64,000 nucleotides of DNA, from contig NW_024104506.1 of the NCBI RefSeq assembly GCF_003945595.2, forward strand, positions 733,975-797,974, given 5' to 3'. Position numbers and translations under genes: made by a program. Positions 9,837 through 20,899 of this stretch are shown here, in pieces. Positions within the stretch are counted from its first letter, which is position 1. The number at the start of each line of letters is the position of its first letter. The notes beneath the pieces are model-generated. The model saw only the letters and a program-made list of their open reading frames with translations. It ran no database searches and was not told the DNA's origin. The stretch is from Pipra filicauda. Taxonomy: Eukaryota; Chordata; Aves; Passeriformes; Pipridae.

Positions 9837-12640
9837 GTATGTTCTTATGGGCTTGGCTGATCTTAAAATGTGGAGGATCTGAGCTGTGTGACCTTGCTCA
9901 GCCTCCAAATGCCAGTCTGGAGAGGCCCAGGGCACTGTTAGGATGTGCACTGGATATGCTTGACCCGCACAGGTGTCTGAATTCAGGGGATATGGCACCA
10001 CAGAGGCACCTTTGTCATGTCCTCGATCTCTGCCTGAACTGGAGTGAAATTCCTGGCTGAACCTGGGCAGCTGTGTGATCCCACCCTGAAAGATCCAGTC
10101 CTGGGCAAGGAGGTTTCCAGTGGCACTTGGGTTTCCTGTGGGTGTCCAAGAGATCCTGTGCCCAGCTCTGATCAGTGGGACACAAGGCTCATGGGAGACA
10201 TGTCCTTTCCTGCAGCAGCTGCACATGGTGGTTGAAGCAGGAAAAGCTCTAAAACGAGGAGGAAGGGCAAAGATCTCGGCCAAGCACAGGAGGTCTATTT
10301 TGAAATTACCATGCCCTCAGTAATCATTGTCATCCTGGGAATTTGTAACGATGATGTAAACACAACCTTATCATATTAGCAATGCAGTCATTTCTTCTGA
10401 TATTGACCTCAAAGTTATTTTTGGGAGCTCAATTATAGGAACAAAGATTTCAGAACTGAAACAGGAGAGGTTCTGGCTGCACTGAAGGAAGACTCATGAG
10501 GCCAATCCAGCAGGAACAGGGCCCTGGGAACCAGTTGGTCAGTGAAACTGTGCAGTCACTGCTGGGGACAGAGGAGAAGGAAAGTCACTCCTTTGCCTCT
10601 TGAATATGTCTTTCCATTCTGTGGGTTTGTTTATTATAAATCACATGGTTAAAAAACCCAACCCCCTACCTTGGCAGGGCCTTATAAGGAGTGTTTTGCT
10701 GACAGCAAAACCGGAGCCAACCCAGCTCATTCCCTCTCCGGAAGCTCTGCTTGCAAGTGCTGGGCAGGCACATCCCCACTGCCAGGGTTTTCCTCTCCCC
10801 CACACACAGTCTGCACAAACACAGCAAAGAGCAGAGGAAACCTCTGGAATTCATTTGCTCCAGCCCCACTGCTCCAGGAGGGCTGATTGCAGGTGGTTGC
10901 CCAGGATTAGGTACAGCCAATGCAGCTGCTACCTCAGCAATAAAGTTTTGGGGGTGCATCTGTCAATCAGAGATGCTGGAAGACATCAGCAAATGCCCCT
11001 CATTCCTGGGAGCTGGGATGAGGTCTGTTCTCCTCTCAGGAAGACAAGGGTGGCAGGGAGCAGCCAACTGGACGTGGGGCTATTTGGACCTGGGCAGCTT
11101 TGGCTCATACATTGAGCAAAGTCATCCCAACAAGAAACTCCTGTGAGTGGACAAACCCTATGCCTCCTTTGCTGCTGAATCTCTCCTCTTCCTTGACATC
11201 TTCCCAGCATGGCCTAGAGCATGGTCTTAGAGAGCATATTCTAGAGAGAAGTGGAATTGCATTGGAACACCCTTCCCCCAAGGGAGGTTTTCAGAAGTTT
11301 AATGTGATTCTCTAAATAGACCTTGAGTTACTCCCCTGGCCAAAGTTTCTGCTCCCAAATTCCTGCAGAGCAATGGAGCAGCTGAAAGTGGAAACGTCCT
11401 GGCTCCTCAACCTGAAAACATCTTAAATTGCAGTGACCCCAAACCCAAGGGTGAGGCAGCTCTCTTGTGGAGCAGAGCTGTGCCCTTCTGGGGGTATAAG
11501 GATGGACAGCCCAGGGCATCTCTGCTGTCATGAGAGGTTTGTGTGTGAGCAGCTGAGTCCAGCACCCGCTGTCCTTCCCATGAGCTCAGGACAACTGCAA
11601 AAGAGAACACCAGGCTTAGGATTTACACATCTTCACTGCTGCCCTGTTAGGTTAAAACACACTTACTCAGATTGAATTTGTTCTTGTTGTTGTTTCCTTT
11701 CCTATGATGTTTCCCAGATCATCTGTGACCTGGAAGGGAGGAAAGACTCCAACAGAATGGCTTTTGCCTTGAGACAGAGAAATGAAGGGTTGGGCTCTGA
11801 TCAGAGATGTTTGTCAGTCCTTCCTCCTGAGAGAGCCTCACCTGCTCTCCCAGCTCAGAGACCTGCGCCTATGAGAAAACAAGCTGTGCAAACCCTAACT
11901 GTGTCAATAATACAAGCCCATCCAGCTGTCGTTGATCTGCACAGCCAGAGAACTTCCTCCCTGAGGACACTGCTGTCAGAGCTGTGAGATCAAAGCAGGA
12001 GGGTCAGGCCTGGCCTGAGCAGCCAGATGGGTCCCCCAGCCCCCTGCAACCTCCCCCACAGTGTTGCCCTGGTTTGACCCAATGGCTGCATGTCCCTCAA
12101 AGTACAGCAGGACCCAGGGAAAGGGCGTGTGGAGCAGCTGTGCAGCAATGAGGGACAGAGCTGCTTTGGGGAGGGCAGGAGGATGATTGCTTCCTCCAGC
12201 TCCCATGGACCTCTGAGCAAAGGGGGCGATTTCCAACCCCTCTGAGGGATTTATATTGTGGGACCTGATATATGCTGGAGCCCTTTTGAGAGCAAGAGGT
12301 ATCCACCTGGAACCACAAACCCACCCAAAATTGCATTGGGGAGGTGTCAAACAGGAGACAAGGGAGATTCAGGATGGAGCCACGTGGGTGAGAAGGTTTT
12401 CACCCAGCACAGACTCTGCAGGTGGGAACGGGGACAGGGGCACGGGGCTGAGCTGGGTTGCTGCCCCTCTGACCAAAACCCTCTGTGCCCGAGGGTGCAG
12501 GTGCCAGTGTGATGGCCCAGGACATCTGCAGCTCCCCAGGGGATGGTGAGTACCGGGATAGGTCCATAAATGGAGCTGTGGGTGACTGGAAATGGGAAGA
12601 AAGAGGGGCTTTGTGTAGACGGCAAAACTGGGTGAACAAT
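9837..12640. other. No recognisable gene
   Basis: Mixed-composition DNA with only short open frames on both strands. I found no domain, LTR or tandem repeat that I could support. The next ASPP2 exon expected in gene order is absent. Confidence 0.45.
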
Positions 12641-12649
12641 TTGTCCTGC

Positions 12650-12990
12650 ATTTTGAGGGCCTTGCCTTGGCATAGCTAAAGCACAAGCAGCAAAAGAAGC
12701 TGCGTAGCTAACATGGCTACAGGCTCTGAAGTTAGAACTTCAGAAAAGAAGACTCCCTGCCAAGGTCAAGGAGGAGTCTTAGAAAGCTAAACAAGTTTTT
12801 TCATCTCTTATGGACACCTGCGATGCTCCAATTAACACCGGACAACAAAGTATGTTTCTCTTATATATCCAGTGCTGTGTGAAGAAGAATCACGCATCCA
12901 GGTGTAGCAGCAGTATATAATAAACGTTCTTCTTCTAATAAACGGACATTTTGCCAACCATATTGGCCTGTGAGCAGTCTGTTCCGAGCC
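12650..12990 (+). mobile_element. LTR-like 3' end
   Basis: A TATATAATAAA signal near 12913 and a second AATAAA near 12938 lie about 50-70 bp before a sequence reading gcagtctgttccgagc. That layout resembles the R/U5 end of avian endogenous retrovirus LTRs. The boundaries and any target duplication are not resolved, so this is a probable LTR fragment only. Confidence 0.35.
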
Positions 12991-13225
12991 CCTCCACCAG
13001 TAGCTTTGTTCTTTGGGGTTGGTTTGTTTGGTTTTGGTTTGTGACTGTGAACCCCTGAAGAGGAAATTCTTCCCCGCCCAGATCTGAGACATTTTGCAGT
13101 CCTGAAAAAAGTAGAATTGTACCAGGCCATCCCTGTGCCATCTCTCCAGGTGACCTCCCAGTTCCTGCCCTCCAAGATCACCTCCAAGACTCAGCAGGGA
13201 GAGTTCATCTTTTGTAAGGAGTGGA

Positions 13226-13500
13226 TGTAGGGAACCGAGATTATATGACCCTGGGAGAAACATAGAAGGGGAACTTGGCAAGATAAATGTGGAGGTGGTG
13301 AGATGTATCCTTGTGTGTGGGAAATTAATTGAGAGTAATTTTCTCCTAGACAGTGAATGCTTAACTAAAAAGTAGATATAGAGAAAAGTTACTAAAAAGA
13401 ATTTACTGCTGATGTAACAGGGTATATAAACCGTGAAAGAACTGTAATAAATGATTCAATTATACCACACTCCTTGGAGTCCGTGCCCTAGTATGCCACA
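13226..13500 (+). mobile_element. Probable LTR (TGTAGGG start, TATATAA, AATAAA)
   Basis: The candidate begins TGTAGGGAACC. It has a TATATAA box near 13423 and an AATAAA near 13447, followed within about 50 bp by a GAGTCCGTGCC word like LTR U5 ends. No flanking target duplication was recognised, so the 3' edge is uncertain. Confidence 0.4.
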
Positions 13501-15675
13501 AGGGGGTTGAGGTGAACAGCCTGAAAGCCCAGCAGGGGCAGCTGAGCTATTCTGTGTCTTTGACCATGATGAGTGGGAGCTCAGGACATAAACATGTGGA
13601 TACCAGCACAAGGACAACAGCAACCGAGTGAGAAACTCTGCCCTCAGTGCTCCCCAGAACCTGAGAGTCACAGGTGAGTCCTGGCACTGAGGAACAGGCA
13701 GGCAATACTCATAGGCCCAACAGACCAGAGGTGAGGGAGGGCACCCCACCCTGCCCCATGACATGTCCCTGGGCTCTTGGGATGCTGGGGGTCAGTGTGC
13801 AGTTCAGCCCAGCCTTTGGCACCAGGGACACTCCTCCCAGTCCCAGGAGAGAATCCTGCTCCTCTCCTGCCCCAGCATCACGGAAAGGGGACAGTGGTGG
13901 TGCCAGATCTAATCCAGAGCCACAGCTGTGCAGGACATTCATTCATTGATCCCCAGAGTTGATAGATGGTGGATCGGGGGTCCCCACAGTGGCTGAGTCT
14001 GTGCAGTACCTGGGGGACCTGCAGACTCTCAGCCTGTGCCTTTCTCCTCCCAGGCAGCAGGTCCAGCTCCCAGGCAGGGACAGCCACTGAAGCTCAGTGA
14101 TTCCTTCCTCATGACCCTTGGCATAAGGCCCAAGGGCTGCCCAGCTGCCACCTCCAGGACACTGTGAGAGGATCATCAGTTGAGATCTTGCTTGACTCTA
14201 AGGGCATTTCAGCTTCCTCTCCCCATCATACCTTCTCTTGTCTCTCCTATACCTGTAAGAGCCAATGTCAAGGAAATAGGGCAGATTTGCATGAGCTGCA
14301 TCTTTCCATATTCATCCAATGAATATGTGATCTGGGGGCTCTGCTCAGTGTCAGGGATGGTCCCTGCACAGGATACTGTGAGATTCACAAGCTCTGCAAT
14401 TCTCTGACAGGCAGCAATGCCTCCACCAAGACAGTGCTCCCACCCAGAAGCAAGTGGTGATTTGTGAGCCCTTTCCACCATTCCTTCCTTCTGGACATGT
14501 CTTGTCCACATTGTGACCCTCCCCTCTTCCAAAGCCAGCCATTCCCCTCTGGATCTGGATCCTGTGCTGTGTCCTCACCTTGCTCCTCCTGTCATCTGCC
14601 CCCATCATCACCCTCACGCTGGAGAGATGGAGCCACTGGGGCACTGGGACTACCCAACCTGGAAACATCCCCATCCCTAGTGGGGATGCCCTCCCTGCCC
14701 TGGACTTGCTTCTGTCCCCTGTCTCTCATGAACAGAGTGGGACCAACCCCTGCCCCAGCTCCCCTTTGGGCTCAGCCCAGTTGGGGCAGTGCCCAAGGAC
14801 TGTGCTGCCATTGCCCTGCTCTGCTGTGCTCAGCCCCTGCTCTGTCCTCAGACTCAGCCCTGTTGGACTTGCACCCACCCAGCTGTGCCAAACCCCCACT
14901 GATGCCCCTCCTGCTCCCAGAGAGCAGCATCTCCAGCTTATGGGAAAGGGAGAGGGGATGCAGCCATCTCCTGTGTTATCCAACGCAAGATGGTGTTCAC
15001 GTGGAACCTTGATGTCTCCCCTCTGTGAGGATCTGTGGGCATGTGCTGGAAATTGCTGGAGGAGCTGCAATTCCTGGAGGAGCTGCATTTCTCCTGTTCC
15101 CCCTATAGTCATGGTTTTAGCTCTCCTGAAGGAAATGTTTGGTTGGAGAGGCCTCAAAACACGCCCAGACCCTTCACCACTAAAACACCCCCTCCCAGTT
15201 CTGTGAAATCATCTGGTGCAGGCAGGAAAAGTGTCCACACAAGTTCTCTGAGAGGGGCAGAGACAGATAGGAAAGCCTGGAAGATCTGTGAGCTGTAAAG
15301 AGAGCATGAAGTTGCACCCCAAAGGGAAAGGTGCTGCCTTTGGCCTATCCCAGGAGAGGGGTCTGGTGAAATGCCGCCCTAAGAGCGGTCTGTCTCCAGG
15401 GTTTGTAACCAAAACCTGGTTCATGGGGCTCATATAGAGACATAAAAAGGCAGCCAACATGGGAATCTTCAAAGCTCTCTTTGTGTAAAGCCTCAACATT
15501 AATGCAAACCTGTATCTAGCAACTGATGACAGTTTTGGTGCTGGAACAGATATGGCCCTGTGACCTCATAGGCACAGGCTGTTCTGGGTATAGACAGGGT
15601 AACAAGTGACATTTCATTGTGATTTATGTTTGAGAAGGATAGCCAAGACAAGAAAGGAGGGGCACTAGAAGAGTA
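13501..15675. other. No recognisable gene
   Basis: CT- and AG-rich DNA with long but compositionally driven open frames on both strands (Ser/Pro/Leu-rich). I see no domain, splice structure or tandem unit that I can name. Confidence 0.4.
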
Positions 15676-16135
15676 CAAATATGTGGGGAATCTCGGCTGG
15701 ACCGAGACCCTAACATGGAACGAAAAGGTGACTGAGAATAGAGGCCTTAATCCTGACAACATATTGATGCACCCTGAGAGAGGAGAAAAACACCAGGAGA
15801 AAGCTGTCCCGTGAGAACAAGGACGCTGTCCCATGAGAACAAGGACTTATTTTGAACAAAGTGGCTAAGTAGAATGTAAACATAAGAAGAAAACAAGAAC
15901 AGATGTGCAGAGAGACTGTGAGAAAGTAAGACTGAGAAAGTCCACCTATCAGCCGTGAGAATTGTGGTTTGTGTATTTGAATTAACCTATCTGTGTAGAA
16001 TACGTGTGCCTAAAAAACTGCATTTAAGGAGCTGTAAAGACAGCTCCACGGCTGCTGCTGTTCCCTTTTTTCTTTCCAATAAACTTTCTTACTGGATACT
16101 TTGTGTCGCAGTCCGTTCCAACAGCAACACAAATA
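15676..16135 (+). mobile_element. Solo LTR of an endogenous retrovirus with 6-bp target duplication
   Basis: The LTR body is 15682-16129 (448 bp). It starts TGTGGGGAATCTC and ends CAGCAACA, and is bracketed by the direct repeat CAAATA at 15676-15681 and 16130-16135. An AATAAA lies about 50 bp before the end. The same LTR family occurs in reverse at 19969-20439. A 6-bp duplication fits alpha- and betaretrovirus-type integrases. With no internal sequence beside it, it is a solo LTR left by LTR-LTR recombination. Confidence 0.88.
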
Positions 16136-16925
16136 TGAATGTTTGAGACTCTGGTTAATGTCTCAGCTGAGCTCAGGCCAGAGATGTCTCCCCTTTCTAT
16201 CCCAGTTTACCTCCAGGGTCCCTTCATGTCTCTCCAGCCACCCCTTTGTATCTCCAGGGCTGTCTCTGGGCAGCTCAACCCCATTCTGGGAGGGACAGTG
16301 GAAGGCACAGGTGCAGCTGGGGAGAGAGAAATCCATGTTTGTTCTCCACTGGAGCAGAAGCACCTGATCATTGCACACCCCTATTGCCAGAGCCGTGTGA
16401 GCACAGCAGGGCCTCTGCCCCTGTGTGCTTGTGCATCCAGGGGAGCATCAGTGTGGGCATAGAGAAGGGCTTACCCGGAGCTGGATCACAGGGTTTATGG
16501 ACACACAGGTTCAGCTGACACAGGGGGATGGAGATGTCTTCACTCGAGGTGCCCACGTGTCCATGTACAATACAGGGAATAGATTTGATAAGGATTTATC
16601 CATCAGACATTGTCAATACTTGTGCAAGTCACAGAGATCCTTTTGGTTCAAGGCATCCAGAACACATTTCTGATGGGTGTAGGAAGGGGGGGGACTGGTG
16701 AAAGGGCTGGGTGTGGACATGTTGGCATGGCCAGAGCTTGTGGGGAGGTGTTGCCCTGCCAAGCCAAGCACTGGCAATTCCCCACCAGAAGTGGTGCAGA
16801 CAAGCCCAGGGGTTGGCACAGGGCAGGTTCCTGGGGACAGGGACAAAGCCACTGGGAGCTGCAGGGATGTCTGTAAACCCCATGTGCTGTGGGGCGTGGA
16901 AGTGAGGTTGTCCTTCCTGGAGTTT
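16136..16925. other. No recognisable gene
   Basis: Sequence between the solo LTR and the truncated edge of the minus-strand provirus. I see only short compositional open frames. Confidence 0.4.
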
Positions 16926-17150
16926 CTCTTTCTTTTTGACAGTCTTTATTGGCATTATCTCTAGCTAGTTATGTAACTAGCAGCTTCTGTAACTGTGTCA
17001 CAAAACTTGTTTCTCTACAGCGTTTTGCAGCTTTTCCACGAATTGTAAGAATGGTTCCTGAGCACCTGGATGCATAGTGGTGCACCTTGCTCCAGGCTCT
17101 GCTAACCCTGCAGTCTGCACTAATGCTTGTTGGTTTATGGTTTTTACTTG
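16926..17150 (-). pseudogene. gag: gag capsid C-terminal relic with major homology region
   Basis: The minus strand encodes PGAQEPFLQFVEKLQNAVEKQ, matching the retroviral capsid major homology region pattern (Q-x2-E-x4-F-x2-L). After a shift to another frame it reads LARDNANKDCQ, like the end of betaretrovirus/ERVK capsids. A frameshift and stops separate the two parts. The element is cut at about 16926. Confidence 0.65.
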
Positions 17151-19561
17151 CTCCAAAACTAGTGGTCTCCTGCGCAGCTCACACAGCTAAGAAACAGCAC
17201 CAGTGGAAAGACACCACCTGACATTTAACTTTCACAATCTTTCACAAGGCTGCAATAGAATAGCAAAGTTTTGTAAGAATCTCTTATTTAACCTCAGTCC
17301 TAACACCTTCTTAAAATCTCGACACCGACGGAAAGTATTTTTAAGTTTACACAGTTACACATTCATGTAGTTTTTCTCTTTCACACAATCTTTTCCCATA
17401 CACTCTTAGGTGGCCACCTCAAACACTCTCATCAATCACACACATTTCAAGCAGTCATTGGCTGTGCACTTCTTATCAATTTCATAATTCAAAGGAAATT
17501 TATGGCATAGCCACCAACAGCAATCTGCAAATCCTGCATAACTCTCCATGTAAAAGACAAATACAGCAAGAAAAGACAGGATATTATCTTGGAAATCTTC
17601 AACCCTTCTCATAGAGCAATGATATTCTGTCATAAAGGCAATAAAACTATTTCTGCAGGGGGCAAGACTACCCCTTTTGTCTCATCGTTCCGTCTGCAAA
17701 CCTTCTACCTGCACCCTGCCACCGGGGGAAACAGCCAAATTTCATGTAATAGACACGAAATGGCGAACTATAGGAAATTTTTAATAACCTTCTGCAATAT
17801 GCAAAAAGCTAATCACGGATGTTGTGTTATTTCTAATTTTGCTTCAAGGGATTTTTCGTCAGTCTCCCTTTCTGTTTTTGAAGAAAACATTTGAGAATGC
17901 CATGAGCACGCTGCATGCGTGTGCAAGTTTCGAGCTGGCTTCCCGCCAAGCCCCCCGAAACTCGACAACAAGGACCCGCTTCCCAGAGAGGGAAGAGAAA
18001 AGAAACGACCCAAACAGCCAAAGCTATAGCAAAAATATATACATATATATATTTTACATATGAGACAGATACACACAATGAGAATACCACACACCACAAC
18101 TCCAGAAATCCCAAACAGCTCCCCAAAAAGGGAAGAGGGGGAGGGAGAAGGGAGAAGGACAAAAAGGGACAAAGACCGAGCAAGTCAACCAGCCAACTGA
18201 AGGCAAACTAGCAAAAAATCTCACCACTTCCCTTCGAACAGGCAGGATGGCTAGACATGGTCCAATGCTCTCCCCTCACGCGTGGCAGATAACAGCAGTC
18301 ACTGTAGGCCTCAGCTCCAGGTAAGCCAGACTGAGACAGGGACCCACCGTTCTCGAACCTCGCCGGAAAGGAAGAGAGCGAGGTCCCTCCTGCTGGCTTT
18401 ATTTATACCTCAAGTTACGTAAAGGAATAGCATGGAATACTTCCGTGATCACTTTCCTAGTTCCTTCCTGGTTATAAGCTGGTCTCCAGGAAGGCCTAGA
18501 GTGAAACCATCACAATGCGTAACACCTATTGCTGTAAAAACAGTGCAATCTTATTTGATTTATAAATTGGGGTATTGTTAGTTTTAAGTTGGTTTTCCCT
18601 TTTCCCTTTTTTCCGTCTTTTTCCATCTTTTGCTCCCCCCCACACACCCCCCCTTGCTGAAGGACGAAGGAGGGGGAGAAAATCTGCAGAAGGAACTTAA
18701 CAACTTAATCACAGGGTCTGCTTAAGAAAAGATAAAACATAGGAGAGGGAGAAAACAGCTGCAAACAGGCACGTTTCAGAGAGGGGGTGGTTGGAATAAC
18801 AAGGAAAAAAAGACAAACAGCTTTCCCCCCTCCCCCGACTGCACCCCCCGAAGCCATTGCTACTGTCGTCAACTCGCCGCTCTAGGAAGAGGAGCGGCAC
18901 TAGGGAAAAAACATTCGCTGTAATAAAGGGGAGCGGAACCTACACCTTTTGGGACCATGGCTGTCAGCAGTGCAGGGGAAACAGAGCCCCCCCCACCACC
19001 TGCCACGCCCAGGGCCGCCAGCTTGCACACGCGGGCGCACCGCTCCTAGCCAGGGCCATGCACGGCGCCGCGATTTTGCTGCCCCCCGGCTCTGTGTCTT
19101 CTGGGAGCGCTCGGAGCCGGGGCTACGCATGGCGCCGCCCTGTAGGCACCCACCACAGGCAGACAGACCCGGCACCGGCACGAGTTCACTCAGCGCGGCG
19201 ACGCAAACACCCAGCGCCGTGAACACAGCCACAAACGCGCGGCGCAGCCCCTCAGCACAGATCAGATGAAAAGCAGGAAGTGTCTCAAGGTGGAACTTAG
19301 TCACAGTGTTAGTAAAGTTCGTCCATCAGTAGTACTTTGACGCCGCAGCCGCCATCCCCGGTCGTCCTGGATATGCACTGCCAAGATGCTAGCACCGCGT
19401 TCATGTTGGTGGGGCCGCTCAGCTGTCCCTGGCCCCGCTCCGTGACCTCTGGTCCCGCTCCGGCTCCCTTCGGCTCCGCTCGACTCCCTTTTTTGCGCGA
19501 TTTCTCTGTATGATGGTATCTAGTAGCATTCTAATGTCCTCAGACTGTGCTTTAATGTCTT

Positions 19562-19798
19562 TTACTGTTCCAGATAACAATCGCCAAGTTGTAAGGAGGG
19601 AAGCAGCAACTTTTTTTCTCCCTTAGAGGCAGCAGTAAAGAGCTTATCACTAAGTTCTTTCAAAGTAGAGGCAATAAAGGCAGTTACAGTGTCTGCTTCA
19701 CATCCTTGGCTCATAAACGAAAGCAGCATCTGTCGCAAAACCATTCGTCTAATTTTTCTCTTTTTTAAGCAGGATAGACTTCCATATAGATGCAACAT
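19562..19798 (-). pseudogene. gag: gag 5' region (matrix-like) open frame
   Basis: A 78-residue frame starts about 150 bp after the primer site on the minus strand, where gag is expected. It is Lys/Arg-rich early, then helical (TLKELSDKLF). Position and character suggest matrix. The frame ends early, so it is a relic. The family assignment is tentative. Confidence 0.45.
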
Positions 19799-19948
19799 TA
19801 GATCCCTCTTTTGCTAAGAGTTGTCCCCTTGTTCTCGGGGGCTCACCTGTCCAGGTATCTGCGTCTGGCCTGCCTGACAGCTTCTCTGCTGCTCTTATGC
19901 TACACCAAGCTCCGTCCCCGCGGCAACCTCCCTGCTGCCCGTATCGGC

Positions 19949-19966
19949 TTCATGTCGGGGTCACCA
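19949..19966 (-). other. Primer binding site, tRNA-Trp type
   Basis: The minus strand reads TGGTGACCCCGACATGAA two bases after the LTR end. Twelve of its first thirteen or more bases agree with the tRNA-Trp site used by the avian sarcoma-leukosis group. This shows the LTR is a genuine 5' LTR and sets the element's direction. Confidence 0.82.
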
Positions 19967-19968
19967 AA

Positions 19969-20439
19969 TGTCGTTGTTGGAACGGACTATGAGATAATAT
20001 TCAGCAAGAAAGTTTATTGGAAAAGAAAAAAGGAAGCAGCAGCAGCCACAAGCTGCGATTTACACCCTCTTAAATACAGTTCTTTTTGTACATGTATATC
20101 ACACAGATAGGTCAGCTTACATACACAAACTACAATTCTCACAGCTAATAGGAAGACTTTAGCTGGACTTTCTCTGGACTTTCTCAGTCCTCCTTTCTCA
20201 CAACATTTCTGTGCACCTGTCCCTGTTTTCCTTTAATGTTTATATTTTTCTCAGTCACTCTGTTCAAAACAAGTCCTCGTTCTCATGAGACAGTGTTCCC
20301 CATTCCCACAGGACAGCTCTCTCCTGCTGCTCCTCTGCTCTCTCAGGATGCATCAGTACGTTGTCAGGACCAGGGCCTCCATTCTCAGCCAGTTTCTTGT
20401 TCCATACCAGGGGTCTCGGCCCAGCCGAGATTCCCCACA
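19969..20439 (-). mobile_element. 5' LTR of the minus-strand provirus
   Basis: It is homologous to the solo LTR at 15682-16129 in the opposite orientation (shared gtggggaatctcggctgg start and gttccaac... end). It is about 471 bp. The terminal CA falls at 19969-19970 when read in reverse, followed by AA on the plus strand and then the primer site. It abuts the 186-bp tandem repeat at 20440. Confidence 0.85.
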
Positions 20440-20778
20440 CCTTTGTGGTGCACTTTTTGTGTCAGCCTGGGTACTCTATTGGCAGCAAGAGCTTTCTGTG
20501 CAGACACCTTTGGTGTGGGAGGAATCTTCGTCAGAATGCAATTTTGGGAATAGGGCTGGGAGTTGGGAGGCAGGTCTGAAAACAGGAAACAACAGCCCTT
20601 ATCCCCAGGAAAGAAAGCCTGGAAGCTTTGGCTTGGTGGTGCAGTTGGTTTGTCAGCCTGGAGACGCCATTGGCAGCAAGGGCTTTCTGTGCTGGCACCT
20701 GTGGTGTGGGAGGCATCTTTGTTTGTATGCAATTTTTGGAGTTTGGCTGGCAGTTTGGGGGCAGGGCTGAAAACCGGG
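20440..20778 (+). repeat. 186-bp tandem repeat, nearly two units
   Basis: One unit starts at 20440 and the next at 20626. Both contain the words gtcagcctggg/gag, ttggcagcaag, tttctgtg, gtgtgggaggaatct and ttgggaggcaggtctgaaaa or close variants. Related units of about 190 bp occur at 56495-56900 beside the large array, in the same orientation. The left edge meets a retroviral LTR and the right edge meets a gag-like fragment at 20779. Confidence 0.8.
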
Positions 20779-20895
20779 GAGAACCCTGATTCTAAGTATG
20801 AGGAGAGACAGAAACCAGGAGACTTTGAAGTACAACTGATGTTTCTACAGTCTCCCAGCTTTCCTCACATTAATGAAAATTGGCTCATGAGGATA
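20779..20895 (+). pseudogene. Fragment of the gag-like gene found at 24.9-25.7 kb
   Basis: It encodes ENPDSKYEERQKPGDFEVQ and continues into LMFLQSPSFPHINEN. The same words occur in the minus-strand frame at 25030-25180, with several substitutions. It is a short isolated piece fused directly to the 186-bp repeat. Confidence 0.75.
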
Positions 20896-20899
20896 ATGA

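Larger units (their letters stand above)
16926..20439 (-). mobile_element. Truncated endogenous retrovirus: 5' LTR, primer site, gag remnants
   Basis: Read on the minus strand, the element has a 5' LTR (20439 to 19969), a two-base gap, a tRNA-Trp primer binding site, a leader, a gag start region (19798-19562) and a capsid-like piece (about 17150-16926). No pol, env or second LTR is seen, so it is cut off within gag. The 17.3-19.5 kb part is GC-rich in places and poorly matched; it may hold rearranged gag or a nested insertion. Frames are broken and no intact product is expected. Confidence 0.75.
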
